The position numbers were made by a program, and so were the translations under genes. Of a DNA stretch of 64,000 nucleotides, positions 34,938 to 43,590 are shown in pieces. Below the pieces are notes generated by a model, which saw only the letters and a list, made by a program, of their open reading frames with translations, made no database searches and was not told where the DNA came from. Each line of letters opens with the position of its first letter. The first letter of the stretch is position 1. Source of the DNA: Clostridiaceae bacterium (GTDB lineage Bacteria > Bacillota > Clostridia > Oscillospirales > Butyricicoccaceae); NCBI GenBank assembly GCA_009911355.1, contig QXXE01000002.1, positions 62,001-126,000 on the forward strand, in the 5' to 3' direction.

Positions 34938-35152
34938 GGGCAGCGGCAGGGCTCTGCCCTGCACCCGGCCCTGCGCGGGCAGCGGCAGGGCTCTGCCCTG
35001 CACCCGGCCCTGCGCGGGCAGCGGCAGGGCTCTGCCCTGCACCCGGCCCTGCGCGGGCGACGGCAGGGCTCTGCCCTGCACCCGGCCCTGCGCGGGCAGC
35101 GCCAGAGGGGCTAACCCCTCTGGACTCCCATCTCCGCCTGCGGGCGGGAGGG
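34938..35152. repeat. family A repeat, copy 8, with four 39-bp tandem units
   Basis: Exact period of 39 bp starting at 34938, 34977, 35016 and 35055, with a fifth partial unit at 35094. Each unit has GCAGGGCTCTGCCCTGC and CCGGCCCTGCGC. The end is CGCCTGCGGGCGGGAGGGG. There are no unique spacers, so this is not a CRISPR array. Confidence 0.9.
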
Positions 35153-35185
35153 GTACCCGGCACAACGCAAATACAGCGCACGCAC

Positions 35186-35219
35186 AAAAACCGCTGGCAG
35201 GACAACGCCAGCGGTTTTT
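35186..35219. terminator. bidirectional terminator
   Basis: AAAAACCGCTGGC pairs with GCCAGCGGTTTTT, between the lipoprotein gene and the convergent membrane protein. Confidence 0.85.
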
Positions 35220-35245
35220 GTGCGCCCCTTAGAAGAGGTCTTGTT

Positions 35246-35809
35246 TTATACTGGCTCTCCCTCATAGACTTTCCATGCAGTATGGTAGAAAACCAGATAG
35301 CACACATTCGCCGCCAGCCACGCCAGCAGCAGCACGATACAGGCCGCCGACGGCAGCATGGCCCCCGGCGCGAACGGCCCAAGCGCCGCCGACAGCAGCG
35401 CGGCCACGGCAAGGTACTGCCACGCCGCCAGCAGCCGCCCCGTGCGCATCTCGCCGCTGCCCAACTGCATTTCAATCTCCATCATGCCGCGCGCGATCTG
35501 GTACAGGATATACACGCTGAGCACCGCTGCCCCAAAGCCGAACAAGCCTTTGGCCGTTTCAAAGATGCTGCCGCCTTTCAGCGGCCCGCCCAGAAGGTCA
35601 TGCACAAAGCAGAACCCGCTCCAAACTACCATTGCGTGAGCTGGCAGCATGGCCTTTGAAAAGCAGCCGCTTTGCGGCGCCAGCCTGCGCAGCCCCTCCA
35701 CGATCAGCCAATAGCCCACAAAATCCGGGAGAAGGTTTAAAATATAACCGTTCAGGTTCCATGATACATCCAAAAAGCTCAAAATCAGCCCGATAAACAC
35801 CAGCCGCAT
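35246..35809 (-). CDS. polytopic membrane protein of unknown function
   Basis: 187 residues with about five membrane segments (2-28, 34-47, 60-78, 85-110, 128-175). Start ATG 35809 has GGGAGG 9 bases upstream, whereas a GTG three codons earlier touches that site. The N-terminal pattern FLDVSWNLNGYILNLLPDFVGYW resembles small clostridial membrane proteins of unknown role. Confidence 0.7.
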   Translation of the reverse strand: MRLVFIGLILSFLDVSWNLNGYILNLLPDFVGYWLIVEGLRRLAPQSGCFSKAMLPAHAMVVWSGFCFVHDLLGGPLKGGSIFETAKGLFGFGAAVLSVYILYQIARGMMEIEMQLGSGEMRTGRLLAAWQYLAVAALLSAALGPFAPGAMLPSAACIVLLLAWLAANVCYLVFYHTAWKVYEGEPV

Positions 35810-35919
35810 GGCGCACACCTCCCGCAGACGTTTCTGTATTTTCCATTATAGCATAAAAACATGCCCCGGTCAGCCAGGCCGGGGCATAATTCGTAATTTA
35901 TTTACTTTTGCAAAACGGT

Positions 35920-37493
35920 TTACCGATAGAGCATTTCCGCCTTGCCCTCGACCAGCGCCTTGTAGACCTTTTCGATCTTCGCCCAGTTCTGGTCACGGTC
36001 GAGCGCTATGCCGCGCCCCACGCCGTCGACCACCTGGCCCTGCCCGATCTCTTCCATCTTCTGGTCAAGGCCGGCAAGCAGCGCCGGGGCCGAACCCGGC
36101 TCGGTCGAGCGCCCGTCAAAGATAATATGCACATACACCTCTGGCAGCTCCTTTGCCATTTTCAGCAGTGCCAGCGGATAATCAATCGAGCCATGCGAGG
36201 ACTGCTTGGTCAGCAGCGCCAGCAGGTGCAGCGCCTTACCGCGCGCCTTGACGTCCTCGATCGCCTGAGGAACACCTCGTTTTTCTCAAACGAGCCGTCC
36301 TTCATCGCGTTGTCGAGACGTACATCGTCCTGCGCCACGCAGCGCCCGGAGCCGATATTGATATGCCCGGCTTCCGAGTTGCCCGGCTTGCCCGCACCGA
36401 GCCCGACTGCCTCGCCGGAAGCGCGCAGGCTGGACGGCGGGTACTTCTCGAGCATCGCATCGTACTTCGGGGTCTCGCCCAGCCAGATCGGGTCGGTGTT
36501 GTCCTTCGCGCCAAAGCCCCAGCCGTCGAGGATCACAAGCAGCATCTTGCGGCCTTTGCCGAAGTCGACCTCGGGGGCCAGTGAAGAGCCGGTCATCTCA
36601 GCGGGCTTATCGATGCCCAGCACCTGCAAAACGGTCGGCGCAACGTCGCCGAGCGTGCCGTCGCGCAGCGGGAGCGCACGGTCGTCCGCAGGATCGATCA
36701 TCACGAACGGCACAAGGTTGGTCGTATGCGCGACGTGCGGCTTGCCCTCCTTGTTCAGCATCAGCTCCAGGTTGCCATGGTCGGCGGTCACTGCGATCAC
36801 ATAGTTTTCACGCTTGGCAGCCTCGATCACGCGCGCGAGATGTTGATCCACATAGCCCGCGCAGGCGACCTTTGCGTCGCAGTTAGAGGTATGGCCGATC
36901 ACGTCGCCATTGGCGAAGTTGGTCACAATGAAATTATAGCCCTTTTCCAGCCCGTGAATGACGTTATCCGCCACTTCAGGAAGGCTCAGCTCGGGCACCG
37001 AATCAAACGGCACGCCCTTCGGCGAGGGGGTGCGGATATCATCCTCACCAGGGAACGGCTCATTGTAGCCCCCATTAAAGAAGAACGTCACATGCGCAAA
37101 CTTCTCCGACTCGGCGCAGTGCAGCTGGGTCAGCCCGTTTTCGCTGAGCACCTGCGCGAGAGGGCGGTCCACCTTCGACGGCGCGAACGCAATCGGCAGC
37201 TTGCCCGCGTACTTATCATGATACATCGTGAGGATCGTAAAATCCACCCCTTCCAGTGGGGCGCGCTCAAAATGCGGGAACGCAGGGTCGGTAAACGCGT
37301 CGGTGAGCTCAATCTCGCGCTCGCCGCGGCGGCAGCAAAACAGCACTGCGTCGCCATCCTGGATCTTGCCAACCGGCGTGCCATCCTCGGAAACGCGCAC
37401 CATCGGCTCCAAATAATAGTCGGTCTGCCCGGCTTCATAAGCTTTCTTGACGGCTTCGGCAAGCGCCGCGCCGCCGCGATCAGAAATAGACAT
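35920..37493 (-). pseudogene. gpmI: circularly permuted 2,3-BPG-independent phosphoglycerate mutase, frameshifted
   Basis: Allowing one missing base at about 36268, the gene reads as 524 residues with all iPGM parts but in rotated order. It begins inside the phosphotransferase domain (SDRGGAALAEAV) and continues through CAESEKFAHVTFFFNGG, TADHGNLELML and GDVAPTVLQVLGIDKPAEMTG, which is normally the C terminus. Then come LLVILDGWGFG (about 322), which is normally the N terminus, and the serine nucleophile in GNSEAGHINIGSGR (about 374). The rest of the phosphotransferase domain (HIIFDGRSTEPGSAP) ends the protein. Without the correction the first 310-410 residues are intact but the end is lost. 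It is the only phosphoglycerate mutase of glycolytic type in the window. Confidence 0.85.
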
Positions 37494-37576
37494 AGATCAC
37501 ACAGCCTTTCTATTTACATGAATCAAAAGAACCTGCACAAAACAGAAAACATCCGCACTGCACAAAGCCGCCCCGC

Positions 37577-37672
37577 TCCCCCGTCCCGCCCGCAGGCGAC
37601 GGAAGGGAGTCCAGAGGGGCGAGCCCCTCTGGCGCCGTCCGCGCAGGACCGCTGTCCGCGTAGGACCATAAG
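37577..37672. repeat. family A repeat, copy 9
   Basis: CCGTCCCGCCCGCAGGCGACGG, hairpin CCAGAGGGGC/GCCCCTCTGG, then GCGCCGTCCGCGCAGGACCG. Same subtype as 4112-4223 and 53271-53388. Confidence 0.8.
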
Positions 37673-37695
37673 CCCCATAGAGCAGAACCGGCGCG

Positions 37696-38472
37696 TCACT
37701 TGCCGCGCGGTACCGGCGCGATCAGGCGGTCGGACGCAACCTCCCCGCGCGCCGGGAAAATGTCAAGCAGCTGCTCAAACCGGATCACCTTCGCGTCCGG
37801 GCGGTTTTCCTCCGTGACCTTCAGCGGCGGCATGTCCTCGTATTCAACCGCGACCGTCATGCCGCAGCCCGCCGCCTTCGCACCGACAATATCCCGGTTC
37901 AGGTTGTCGCCCACATAGCAGCAGTTCTCCGCCTCAACCCCCAGCTCCTCCATCGCATAGAAGTAAATCGCCGGGTTCGGCTTGCGGATATAAGTAATCG
38001 ACGACTGCTGCACCGTGTCAAACAAGTCGCGGATGCCGTCATGGTCCAGCCATTCGTCAACCTCACCCTTGCCCACAAGATCAGAAATAATGCCGACCGT
38101 GTAGCCGCGCCGGCGCAGCTCGCGCACCGTCTCCACGCCCTTTTCTACCACAACGCGCTCGCCCTTCGTCCGGCGGTACGCATACGTCAGCTCCTTCGCC
38201 GCCGCCTTGACCCGGTCCTTCGGGAAATCATACGCCAGCCAGCGCGTCCACAGCATCTCCTCCGGCGCTTCGCACATGAACCGCAGGCACCACTCCCGGT
38301 AAACGTCATAGCGTTTGTCGATCACCGTGTCGAAAAATTCCGTCGGGTCCCCCGGCGCGCCCAGCAGCTCCGCAATCCGCGCCTTCGCCGCCGTCTTGTA
38401 TTCCAGGTCATCCCGGATCACCCGGAACGTCCCGCCTAAATCCACAAAAATTACACGAATATCGGTGTTCAT
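37696..38472 (-). CDS. HAD-family hydrolase-like protein, tandem copy C
   Basis: 258 residues of the HAD fold. Motif I reads VIFVDLGGTFRV: the nucleophile Asp is present but the second Asp of the usual DxD is Gly. Motif II is GIISDLVGKGE, motif III lies in RKPNPAIYFYAME, and motif IV is CCYVGDNLNRDIVGAKAAG. The two genes upstream are paralogues of the same plan, read in the same direction. The substrate is unknown. Loss of the acid/base Asp in all three raises the question of whether they are phosphatases at all. Confidence 0.85.
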   Translation of the reverse strand: MNTDIRVIFVDLGGTFRVIRDDLEYKTAAKARIAELLGAPGDPTEFFDTVIDKRYDVYREWCLRFMCEAPEEMLWTRWLAYDFPKDRVKAAAKELTYAYRRTKGERVVVEKGVETVRELRRRGYTVGIISDLVGKGEVDEWLDHDGIRDLFDTVQQSSITYIRKPNPAIYFYAMEELGVEAENCCYVGDNLNRDIVGAKAAGCGMTVAVEYEDMPPLKVTEENRPDAKVIRFEQLLDIFPARGEVASDRLIAPVPRGK

Positions 38473-38483
38473 AAGCAGCCTCC

Positions 38484-39260
38484 TTATGCGTCCGGGGGCA
38501 GTACGCCCTCAACATCCAAATTCACCTGGGAATCCCCCGGGAAAATATCGATCAGCTTGATAAAATCCTCAATAAACGCGTCTGGGCGGTTGGTATCGTC
38601 ACATTTGTTCTCCGCACGCTTCTCCGGCGAGCAGCAGATAATGTTCAGCCCAAAGCCCGCCGCCTTCGAGCCGGTCACGTCACGGTTGACATTGTCCCCG
38701 ATATATGCGCACCGCTCGGGCGGCACGCCGACCTCCCGCGCCCCCATCAGGTAGATTTCCGGGTCGGGCTTGCGGATCCCGCAGACCGCAGAGAGGACAA
38801 CCGAATCAAAATATTCCGCAAGCCCATCGTCGCGCAGCCAGTCGGGCACCTCGTAGGTCGTGATGAGGTTCGAGATAATGCCCAGCCGGTAGCCGCGCGC
38901 CTTGAGCGTCCGAATGACTTCTACGCCGCCATCGACCACAAACCGCCGCCCGCTGCACTGCCGGTACTGGAAGCCCAGGTCATACGCCATCTTCCGCAGC
39001 TCCTCCTGGTCCTTGTAGTCGGGGAGCAGCCACTTGCAGAACAGCTCTTCCTCGTTCGCCTCCCGCTTTTCACGGAACGCCCATTCACGGTAGGGCTTAT
39101 AGCGCTCTTCCAGCATCTGATAAAACGCTTCCGGCGCAAGGTCGCTGTGCACCATCTGCGCCATTTTGCGCTTTGCCCGGTTCTGCCAGGTCTTATTCTT
39201 GTACAAAATCCGCAGCGTATCCCCGAGATCGAAGAATACCGCGTCAAATTCTCTGTTCAT
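38484..39260 (-). CDS. HAD-family hydrolase-like protein, tandem copy B
   Basis: 258 residues. Motif I is AVFFDLGDTLRI (Gly at the second Asp position), motif II LGIISNLITTYE, motif III RKPDPEIYLMGAREVGV, motif IV CAYIGDNVNRDVTGSKAAG. The C-terminal extension (DAFIEDFIKLIDIFPGD) has counterparts in both neighbours and mentions the same FEQLLDIFP / IENIGDLLNIFP pattern, an apparent signature of this trio. Eleven bases separate it from copy C. Confidence 0.85.
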   Translation of the reverse strand: MNREFDAVFFDLGDTLRILYKNKTWQNRAKRKMAQMVHSDLAPEAFYQMLEERYKPYREWAFREKREANEEELFCKWLLPDYKDQEELRKMAYDLGFQYRQCSGRRFVVDGGVEVIRTLKARGYRLGIISNLITTYEVPDWLRDDGLAEYFDSVVLSAVCGIRKPDPEIYLMGAREVGVPPERCAYIGDNVNRDVTGSKAAGFGLNIICCSPEKRAENKCDDTNRPDAFIEDFIKLIDIFPGDSQVNLDVEGVLPPDA

Positions 39261-39285
39261 CGCGTTCCGCCCTTCCTCCGCCGGT

Positions 39286-40008
39286 TCAGTTCAGCGCCGG
39301 GAAAATGTTCAAAAGGTCGCCAATGTTCTCAATAATCTGATCCGGGATATACTTCGGGTCGTTGTCCGGCGCCTTCTCCGAGGACGGCTCGTCAATGCGC
39401 ACCATCATGCCGAAGCCCGCGGCGCGGGTGCCTTCCACGTCGCGCACCGGGTTATCGCCGACATAAGCGCATTCCTCGGGCTTCACGTCCGCCGCACGGC
39501 AGAACAGGTGATAGATCGCCGGGTCGGGCTTGCGGATGCGCACCTTTGAGGAGAGCACGGTCGCGGAGAAGAGCCCCGCCACTTCGTCATGGATCATCCA
39601 ATCAGGGATTTCGGTCTCGGTGATGGTATTCGCGATAATGCCCAGCTTATAGCCGCGCTTTTTCAGCTCAATCAATGTGTCCTTGACATCGAAGCGGGGC
39701 TCGCGGCGGCCGTCGTGGTCGCGCCACATGCGGGTCAGGCGGCCTGCGTGGCGGGCAACAAGCTCGGTGTTGTAATCGGGCAGCAGCCACTGGGTCCAAA
39801 GCTCCATCTCGCCCGCGTCGAGCAGCTCGGTCTTGGCGTATTTGCGGTAGCGCGTCCAGTTGGCCTGGAGCTTCTCGAAGAAGGCTTCCTTGGGCTCCGT
39901 GGACTCCACCAGGCGCATCAGCTCAGCGTCCGCAGCGTTCGAAAATTCCTCATCCGGGATCACGATGCGGAGCGTATTGCCAACGTCAAATACGATGGTG
40001 TTAATCAT
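39286..40008 (-). CDS. HAD-family hydrolase-like protein, tandem copy A
   Basis: 240 residues, start ATG 40008 with GAGGAGG upstream. Motif I is TIVFDVGNTLRI, again Gly at the second Asp position; motif II LGIIANTITETE; motif III RKPDPAIYHLFCRAADV; motif IV CAYVGDNPVRDVEGTRAAG. It ends DLLNIFPALN like its paralogues. A longer reading upstream would pass into the MITE and is rejected. Confidence 0.85.
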   Translation of the reverse strand: MINTIVFDVGNTLRIVIPDEEFSNAADAELMRLVESTEPKEAFFEKLQANWTRYRKYAKTELLDAGEMELWTQWLLPDYNTELVARHAGRLTRMWRDHDGRREPRFDVKDTLIELKKRGYKLGIIANTITETEIPDWMIHDEVAGLFSATVLSSKVRIRKPDPAIYHLFCRAADVKPEECAYVGDNPVRDVEGTRAAGFGMMVRIDEPSSEKAPDNDPKYIPDQIIENIGDLLNIFPALN

Positions 40009-40059
40009 AGGGGGTTCCTCCTCTAAGTTAGTGATGAAAATATTGATAAAAAATTCTAA

Positions 40060-40219
40060 GAGCCTGTTTCGTATCTGTAGAAATGTCGGCTGACGAGAGG
40101 TTTTGTTGTCAGACGAAGATAAATTTTTGCAGGAATCCTTTGTGGATTTCAAAAAATTTAGCGCAGTATGGCGGCAAAAGAACCGTCAGACGGCGTTTTG
40201 GAAGATGCGGAACGGGCTC
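40060..40219. mobile_element. 160-bp MITE-like element
   Basis: Terminal inverted repeats of 17 bp: GAGCCTGTTTCGTATCT on the left and, inverted, GAGCCCGTTCCGCATCT on the right, with three mismatches that are all C/T changes. The inside is AT-richer than the surroundings, carries no protein of interest, and no clear target duplication is seen. It sits upstream of the HAD trio and beyond the MBL gene's 3' end. Confidence 0.7.
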
Positions 40220-40229
40220 CAAATCCCAA

Positions 40230-41144
40230 TCAATTGTCCGCGCCGAGCAGCACGGTGACCGCGCGGTGATCCTCGCCTGACAGGCCGGGCACCTGGCATG
40301 CGTCAGTGCAGAGCACCTCGCCGGAGGCTTCGCGCAGCCATGCGACGACCTGCGGGTCGGGCCTGCCGTCGTCGCGGTACGCGCCGCAGGAAATCACGGC
40401 GGTCTCGGGGGAAAGGGCCTGGGCGAGCGCGCGCCCCATCGACTGTGGCGAAGCGTGGTGGGGCACCTTGAACACCGTACAATGGGCGGCTTGGCCTTCC
40501 CAGCAGGAGCCGTAAGCGTCCCCCGCGAGGAGCACGGTCTGCCCCTGGTAGCGCAGGAGCAGGCGCAGGCTGGCTTCGTTGAGCGCCGCGCCTGCGGCTT
40601 GGAGCGCGTCCGGGTCGGGCGCGCCGCGGAGGGCGTTGTCGAGCGCCTGACGCTGCCGCTCATAAACCTCGGGCCCCAGGCAGCCGACCTCAACCGAAAG
40701 GCCATCGGTGAGGGGGACGGTTACGGGGCGGGTAATTTCGCGCAGCACGGTCCCGCGCGCCTGTGCGCGCCGCAGGGCGGGCAGGTAAACGCTGAGCGAC
40801 TTGCCGAGCCCGCGCGCTTTTTTGGGGAACTCCTCCGGGATTGCGGCTTCGCACTCCCAGAGCCCGGGTGCGGGCAGGTAGTTCGTCCAGAGCTCGCAGG
40901 CATGCGCGGCGCTGAGGACAGCGGAAAAGCCGCCGATATGGTCACGATGCAGGTGGGTCAGCACAACGAGATCGAGCTTTTCCACGCCTTCGCGGCGCAG
41001 GAAGTCGGCTGCCATGATGCGTTTGGAGCCAGGGCGGCATTCGCCAAGGCTGACGTTTCCGCAGTCAACAAGGGCAGCGTAATCGTTTACGCGCAGGAGC
41101 GCAGCATCCCCGCTCCCGACGTTGATAAAGTCAATTTGCAGCAC
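40230..41144 (-). CDS. MBL-fold metallohydrolase, ComEC C-terminal-like
   Basis: 304 residues from a GTG with GGAGG 7 bases ahead (an upstream in-frame start lies in repeat DNA). It starts LQIDFINVGSGDAALLR like the beta-lactamase domain of ComEC/Rec2. The metal site is LTHLHRDHIGG (about 70-80), later LLLAGDAYG, KVPHHASPQS and VISCGAY. There is no ComEC membrane part and no signal peptide, so it is a stand-alone soluble hydrolase. Substrate unknown; nucleic acid or phosphodiester is the family expectation. Confidence 0.88.
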   Translation of the reverse strand: MLQIDFINVGSGDAALLRVNDYAALVDCGNVSLGECRPGSKRIMAADFLRREGVEKLDLVVLTHLHRDHIGGFSAVLSAAHACELWTNYLPAPGLWECEAAIPEEFPKKARGLGKSLSVYLPALRRAQARGTVLREITRPVTVPLTDGLSVEVGCLGPEVYERQRQALDNALRGAPDPDALQAAGAALNEASLRLLLRYQGQTVLLAGDAYGSCWEGQAAHCTVFKVPHHASPQSMGRALAQALSPETAVISCGAYRDDGRPDPQVVAWLREASGEVLCTDACQVPGLSGEDHRAVTVLLGADN

Positions 41145-41169
41145 TACTGCACCTCCGTAATAGGATTCG

Positions 41170-41480
41170 CCTCCGCAGCGGGCGCCAGGGGGCGCTGCCC
41201 CCTGGACCCCCGGCCCTATGCGGGCAGCGGCAGGGCCCTGCCACACTCAATTGAACCGCGCACAGCGCGGGAATAAGGATAGTGGCCTACGGGCTGCACC
41301 CGCGATTTTTTTGGAAAAAAATCGAGTAAAAACTTCATTCCACCTGCGGGCGGGATACCCTCCGGCAGCGTATGCGCTTTCCCCCGTCCCCGCCGCAGCG
41401 GTGGGAGGGAGTCCAGAGGGACGCGTCCCTCTGGTGCCAGCCGCACAGGCTGCCGCCCCGGCGAGGGGCGCGCTCCGCAG
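41170..41480. repeat. cluster of three family A repeat pieces (copies 10-12)
   Basis: 41170-41240: GCGCCAGGGGGCGCTGCCCCC unit and GCAGCGGCAGGGC. 41287-41357: AT hairpin module CGATTTTTTTGGAAAAAAATCG, GAGTAAAAACTTCAT and CACCTGCGGGCGGGA. 41377-41480: CCGTCCCCGCCGCAGCGG with the CCAGAGGGAC/GTCCCTCTGG hairpin and GCCAGCCGCACAGG. This fills the gap between the MBL gene and the next one. Confidence 0.75.
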
Positions 41481-41500
41481 AGCGCGGGTCCCCCGCGTCC

Positions 41501-42040
41501 TCAGACGCGCTTCTGCCAGTCCGGCAGGGACTGATATTTCTTGAATGGATCGTTCGCCCGGTGCCGCAGGTACAGCAGCAGCGCCCACGCAATCCCCGTT
41601 ATCATCGGCGGCGCCAAAAAACGCTTCGCCAGCATCGCGACCACCGTGAATTCCTCCGCGTTGAACGTCACAAAGCTGTACGCCCAGAGGATCACGAGAT
41701 ACACCACGAGCCAGCCGTAGGTGAACAATACCATCTTTTTCTCATGGCTGATAAAATGAAAAACACTACAGATCAACGTGCCCAAAACCGCCGGGAGAAC
41801 ACTCTCCGCCAGCGTCAGCAGCCGCGTGCTGAGCACCTCACGCAGCCCAAATTCAATCGGATCAATCAGCAGCCAGTAGCACGCGATATATACCGCTATG
41901 AACACAAAGCTCAGCGAAAATGAGTAAATCAGCAGCGTGCTCTTAAAATGGCCGTCCTTCGTAAACCGGAAAGCATCCCAGAAGCCGCTCTCCTTGATCC
42001 GGATCAGCTTCTTCTCAAAACTGCTTGGTTCTTTTTCCAT
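41501..42040 (-). CDS. membrane protein of unknown function
   Basis: 179 residues. A charged N terminus (about 1-37) is followed by four or five membrane segments (about 37-63, 72-95, 100-125, 140-163) and a basic tail. Start 42040 (MEKEPSS); a longer frame upstream lacks a ribosome site. It follows the ABC-transporter operon on the same strand and may be its last gene. Confidence 0.7.
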   Translation of the reverse strand: MEKEPSSFEKKLIRIKESGFWDAFRFTKDGHFKSTLLIYSFSLSFVFIAVYIACYWLLIDPIEFGLREVLSTRLLTLAESVLPAVLGTLICSVFHFISHEKKMVLFTYGWLVVYLVILWAYSFVTFNAEEFTVVAMLAKRFLAPPMITGIAWALLLYLRHRANDPFKKYQSLPDWQKRV

Positions 42041-42169
42041 TTTGGGGATACCTTGCCTTTCTTGCCGCTTGTGGTTCCTGCCCCTTAGAAAAGGGTGGAA
42101 GCAGGCTGCTCCCACCCCTTGCCAAGTGGTTCTCTTTTCTGCCGCAGCCCGTGGGCCGCCGCTTTTCTG

Positions 42170-43477
42170 TTACATGTTCGTGTTCTGGTTCAGCCAGAAA
42201 ATCCATGCGTCCTGGGTATCCAGGAATACGTTATAGATCGCCTCAAGGTCAGGCGCAATCGCGTTTGCCTCGGAGATCGGGAAGGGGTTCTTCGGGTTCT
42301 CGAAGTTGTCTACTACAGACCAGTTGCCTTCCTTGCACATCGCTTCAAAGCCGTCGCCCATCATGAAACGGATGAACAGGCGCGCGCCAGCCGGGCTGTC
42401 GCAGCCCGCGATCGGGTACAGGTAGTTGCAGTTCTGGATGCCGTTGTAGGGCTGGAGGTCGGTCAGCCACGCGATGGACAGGCCATCGTCGTCGCGGCCG
42501 GAAATCTTGCCCGCAGAAGCCAGGCCAAAGGTCGGGCGGCCCTCAATGCCGTTATGTACTGCCGATACGATTTCGTCGCCGTCCGAGATGAAAGTCATCT
42601 CCTGCTGCGAGAAACGGTACATAAATTCATAGCCCGCGTTGTTCTCCGGCACTACGATGTCGGTGAACTCGGAAGCGTCATACGTGTACTCCAGCGGCTC
42701 GCCATACAGGTCTTCATAAGCCTTCTCCATTGCGTCCGCATTGACGATAAAGGACGCGAACAGGGACAGGTACGCCTGCTCTGTGCCGATTTCCTTCGCA
42801 ACGATGGAATACTTCTGGTTGCCGTTTTCGTCCTTCTCCACAAACTGCCACCAGTTGGTGATGGGCTCAGCGTCCGGGAACAGGTCGGTATTATAATACC
42901 AGTAGGACAGGGTGGAATAGAACGGCATGCCGTAGGTCATCAGGTTCTCGTCGACAATATGCTCGCAGATATCGGTCGGGAAGTACAGCTCAACATACTC
43001 GAGCGGCACAAACTCGATGAAGATATCGCCCGCAACGTCCTTGCACTGCAACACGTCCGCGTTGACGTTCTTGGTCTCGGCCTCGGTGCGGACCTTGTCG
43101 ATCGCTTCGGTCTGGTCAAGGTCAAATGCAACCGCTTTCAGGCCGTCATCTGCGTACTTCTCATTGAAAAGGTCGCAGATCTTCTCAATACGGGAGGAGA
43201 TGCCATAAATGGTGATGTCGCCGCCCTCGGCCTTCGCCAGCTCAAGCAGCTCCTCTTCGCTCATGTCGTTCCAAGCAACCTGGTCCGGGAACTCGGCCTG
43301 GAGGGAGCGCGCGTCCTTGAAACCGCTGTCCGAGCCGGTATCCGCAGGGGCGTCCGAACCGGTATCCGCAGGCTGGTTGCCGCCGGCGTCCGCCGCGCCG
43401 CCATCATTGCCGCCGCCGCATGCCGCGAGCGAAAAGACCATTGCAAGTGCCAGCAAAAGGGCTAATGCTTTCTTCAT
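42170..43477 (-). CDS. ABC transporter substrate-binding lipoprotein
   Basis: 435 residues. Lipoprotein signal with SLAACGG (Cys about 21), a Gly/Asp/Ala linker, then an extracellular binding-protein family 1 fold (ITIYGISSRIEKICDLFNEKY, FYSTLSYWYYNTDLFP, PIAGCDSPAGARLFIRFMM). The arrangement with a double-domain permease and an FbpC-like ATPase matches iron(III)/thiamine/polyamine-type importers; the ligand is not fixed by sequence. Confidence 0.9.
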   Translation of the reverse strand: MKKALALLLALAMVFSLAACGGGNDGGAADAGGNQPADTGSDAPADTGSDSGFKDARSLQAEFPDQVAWNDMSEEELLELAKAEGGDITIYGISSRIEKICDLFNEKYADDGLKAVAFDLDQTEAIDKVRTEAETKNVNADVLQCKDVAGDIFIEFVPLEYVELYFPTDICEHIVDENLMTYGMPFYSTLSYWYYNTDLFPDAEPITNWWQFVEKDENGNQKYSIVAKEIGTEQAYLSLFASFIVNADAMEKAYEDLYGEPLEYTYDASEFTDIVVPENNAGYEFMYRFSQQEMTFISDGDEIVSAVHNGIEGRPTFGLASAGKISGRDDDGLSIAWLTDLQPYNGIQNCNYLYPIAGCDSPAGARLFIRFMMGDGFEAMCKEGNWSVVDNFENPKNPFPISEANAIAPDLEAIYNVFLDTQDAWIFWLNQNTNM

Positions 43478-43590
43478 GATGCTTTTTCTCCTTTCAAATG
43501 GGGAATTCTCCGTTTTATCAAAACGCGGGCGGGCGTTCCCCGCGCGCCCGCGCATTTGATCCACTTGGCATTTCGTACCGGGATAAACGT

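Noticed and set aside
34938-35113. CRISPR-like regular array
   Set aside because: Units are contiguous with no unique spacers.
36255-36280. Programmed ribosomal frameshift in the phosphoglycerate mutase
   Set aside because: No slippery heptamer or downstream structure is evident, and a single base restores the frame.
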